From positions 1 to 7,276 of the forward strand of contig USBU01000057.1 in assembly GCA_900553005.1 (NCBI GenBank): DNA of 7,276 nucleotides, in the 5' to 3' direction. The translations under genes were made by a program, and so were the position numbers. The DNA is from an uncultured Eubacteriales bacterium (lineage in GTDB: Bacteria; Bacillota; Clostridia; Christensenellales; Pumilibacteraceae). Below are positions 6,429-7,276 of this stretch, one piece after another (the stretch's first letter is position 1; every line of letters begins with the position of its first letter). The notes under the pieces were generated by a model, which saw only the letters and a program-made list of their open reading frames with translations, was not told where the DNA came from and ran no database searches.

Positions 6429-6767
6429 GTGGATTACGATGCATTCAACAGAAGAAACGCGATAATGGACAGGCTGATTGAACGAAGAAAGGTCTCCTCC
6501 GGAGAATTCGCGCGCGAATTTTCCGTATCGCGCAATACTATTGCCAGTGATATCGCGCATTTGTCTAAGATTTTTCCTATATCCAGCTCTACGGGACGTA
6601 ACGGAGGTTATTTTTATACGGGAGAGCGTTTTGTTTCAATCAGCCGCGGCGAGGCCGAAATTATCTTATCATATACGGGCGAGGCGGAAAATTACTCGGG
6701 TAAAGTAAAAGACGCGCTCGAACGTATGCGCGCGTTCGTCAGCTCATGCAAAGAGGAAAACCGTTGA
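6429..6767 (+). CDS. Small DeoR/HTH_11-type DNA-binding protein without effector domain
   Basis: A 112-residue, cytosolic protein starting at GTG 6429. The N-terminal part is a clear winged helix-turn-helix of the DeoR/HTH_11 kind: helix 1 at about 8-20 (RRNAIMDRLIERR), helix 2 KVSSGEFAREF at 21-31, recognition helix SVSRNTIASDIAHLS at 32-46. The wing includes STGRNGGYFYTG at 54-65, like the 'G(R)GGGY' strand-turn after the HTH in YafY/WYL regulators. The remaining residues (about 66-112) form a short polar helical tail with no sugar-phosphate-sensing DeoR domain and no WYL domain. It is either a stand-alone DNA-binding protein or a reduced regulator; the ends look natural (own RBS, TGA stop, terminator 36 bases later), not like a fresh truncation. 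Similar short HTH proteins occur in Clostridia and on mobile elements. Target unknown; the small inverted repeats upstream could be autoregulatory. Confidence 0.8.
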   Translation: MDYDAFNRRNAIMDRLIERRKVSSGEFAREFSVSRNTIASDIAHLSKIFPISSSTGRNGGYFYTGERFVSISRGEAEIILSYTGEAENYSGKVKDALERMRAFVSSCKEENR

Positions 6768-6802
6768 TTTTCTTTGTATGGTTATGCCGGCCGTTTAAAC
6801 TG

Positions 6803-6828
6803 AAAAAGCCGCTCGTTCGAGCGGCTTT
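6803..6828. terminator. Bidirectional intrinsic terminator between convergent genes
   Basis: GCCGCTCG (6808-6815) and CGAGCGGC (6818-6825) form a perfect eight-base inverted repeat around TT, in practice a seven-base stem with a GTTC loop. It is flanked by AAAAA (6803-6807) and TTT (6826-6828). Read on the minus strand it ends in five T residues, a good terminator for the deaminase gene; on the plus strand it has only three T residues and is weaker for the HTH gene. Confidence 0.85.
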
Positions 6829-6886
6829 ACGGATAAAAACTTTTGATGATAAAGGGTTAATATGATTATTGCCTGTCGACGGATAT

Positions 6887-7231
6887 TCATATCCAATATG
6901 CGGGCATTAATTCGGATAATAATACCGTTTTTCCGTCATTGTCGATAAGAATCTCTATTTGCTTTGCAAAAGTTCCCATTTGCATCATAAATTCTCTGCA
7001 GGCTCCGCAGGGCGGCATCACGCCTCCGTCTTTATAGACGGCGCATATTTTTACAAATTCATATTCGCCGTTTGTAAGCATTGTGGATATGGCGTTTCGT
7101 TCAGCGCAAAAACCCAACGAGCAAGCAACGTCGAGACATATGCCTGTATAAATATTGCCTTTTGATGTTAAAACGGCTGCTCCGACCTCTCCGACAGAAA
7201 AATGTTCGGACAATTCGCGCGGGGATATTAC
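6887..7231 (-). CDS. Cytidine-deaminase-fold zinc enzyme, blasticidin-S-deaminase-like, 5'-truncated
   Basis: A 114-residue C-terminal portion of a small cytosolic deaminase; family members are about 130 residues, so some 10-20 N-terminal residues are lost at the adapter junction. Zinc-site motifs are complete: FCAERNA, with ligand Cys42 and proton-shuttle Glu44, and PPCGACREF, with ligands Cys75 and Cys78 (numbered from the first genomic codon). VGAAVLTSKGNIYTG (16-30) matches the first core beta-hairpin. Classical tetrameric Cdd has NxE (as in GCNIENA) to hold the ribose; here the region reads GICLDVACSLGF, replacing Asn and Glu by Cys and Asp. That points to the blasticidin-S-deaminase-like or uncharacterised branch, so I give no gene symbol; pyrimidine nucleoside deamination remains possible. 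An ATG at 7244-7246 extends this frame but is adapter DNA, giving a spurious MYKRQ N-terminus. The gene is convergent with the HTH gene; its promoter is not in the window. Confidence 0.88.
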   Translation of the reverse strand, partial: VISPRELSEHFSVGEVGAAVLTSKGNIYTGICLDVACSLGFCAERNAISTMLTNGEYEFVKICAVYKDGGVMPPCGACREFMMQMGTFAKQIEILIDNDGKTVLLSELMPAYWI

Positions 7232-7276
7232 CTGTCTCTTATACACATCTCCGAGCCCACGAGACGGAGCTACATC
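7232..7276. other. Illumina Nextera i7-side adapter (synthetic, not genomic)
   Basis: Positions 7232-7250 are the reverse-complement Tn5 mosaic end CTGTCTCTTATACACATCT. Positions 7251-7265 (CCGAGCCCACGAGAC) are the read-2 primer segment, 7266-7273 (GGAGCTAC) occupy the i7 index position and match my memory of N718, and 7274-7276 (ATC) begin the P7 tail. Genomic DNA ends at 7231. Confidence 0.99.

Overview
This is an assembled bacterial contig whose two ends are not biological. Positions 1-50 and 7232-7276 are Illumina Nextera library adapters, each with flow-cell tail, 8-base index, primer segment and Tn5 mosaic end. Genomic sequence is therefore 51-7231, and both outermost genes are cut at the adapter junctions. 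The gene families, strong AGGAGG-type ribosome binding sites, compact operon and moderate GC point to a Bacillota/Clostridia-type organism. That placement is inference; no rRNA or species-level marker is present.

Layout. (1) 53-1618, plus strand: the 3' five-sixths of htpG (bacterial Hsp90), closed by an intrinsic terminator at 1631-1658. (2) 1757-6192: a self-contained transcription unit. It has a near-consensus sigma-A promoter with a 19-bp imperfect palindrome over its spacer and -10, then a long stem-loop at the predicted mRNA 5' end. A MarR-family regulator follows, then two ABC exporter half-transporters with overlapping or near-abutting ends, then a terminator. (3) 6114-6428: a noncoding stretch with the terminator, several small inverted repeats and a possible extended -10 promoter. 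(4) 6429-6767: a small DeoR/HTH_11-type DNA-binding protein with no effector domain. (5) A bidirectional terminator at about 6803-6828. (6) 6887-7231, minus strand: a cytidine-deaminase-fold zinc enzyme that lacks the classical Cdd ribose-binding motif and is closer in pattern to blasticidin-S-deaminase-like proteins. Its 5' end is lost to the adapter.

How the genes work together. The regulator and the two half-transporters look like an autoregulated multidrug (or peptide/lipid) efflux cassette. The ABC pair is a textbook asymmetric heterodimer. Subunit 1 has Asp in place of the catalytic Glu and Gln in place of the switch His; subunit 2 keeps both but has a degenerate signature motif. Together they form one degenerate and one active ATP site. 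htpG, the HTH protein and the deaminase appear to be independent neighbours. I see no CRISPR array, phage, transposase, RNA gene or clearly undescribed system. The most notable points are the adapter artefacts (including a false 'MYKRQ' N-terminus), the leader hairpin and operator candidate, the large extracytoplasmic loop in the second ABC subunit, and the atypical deaminase.
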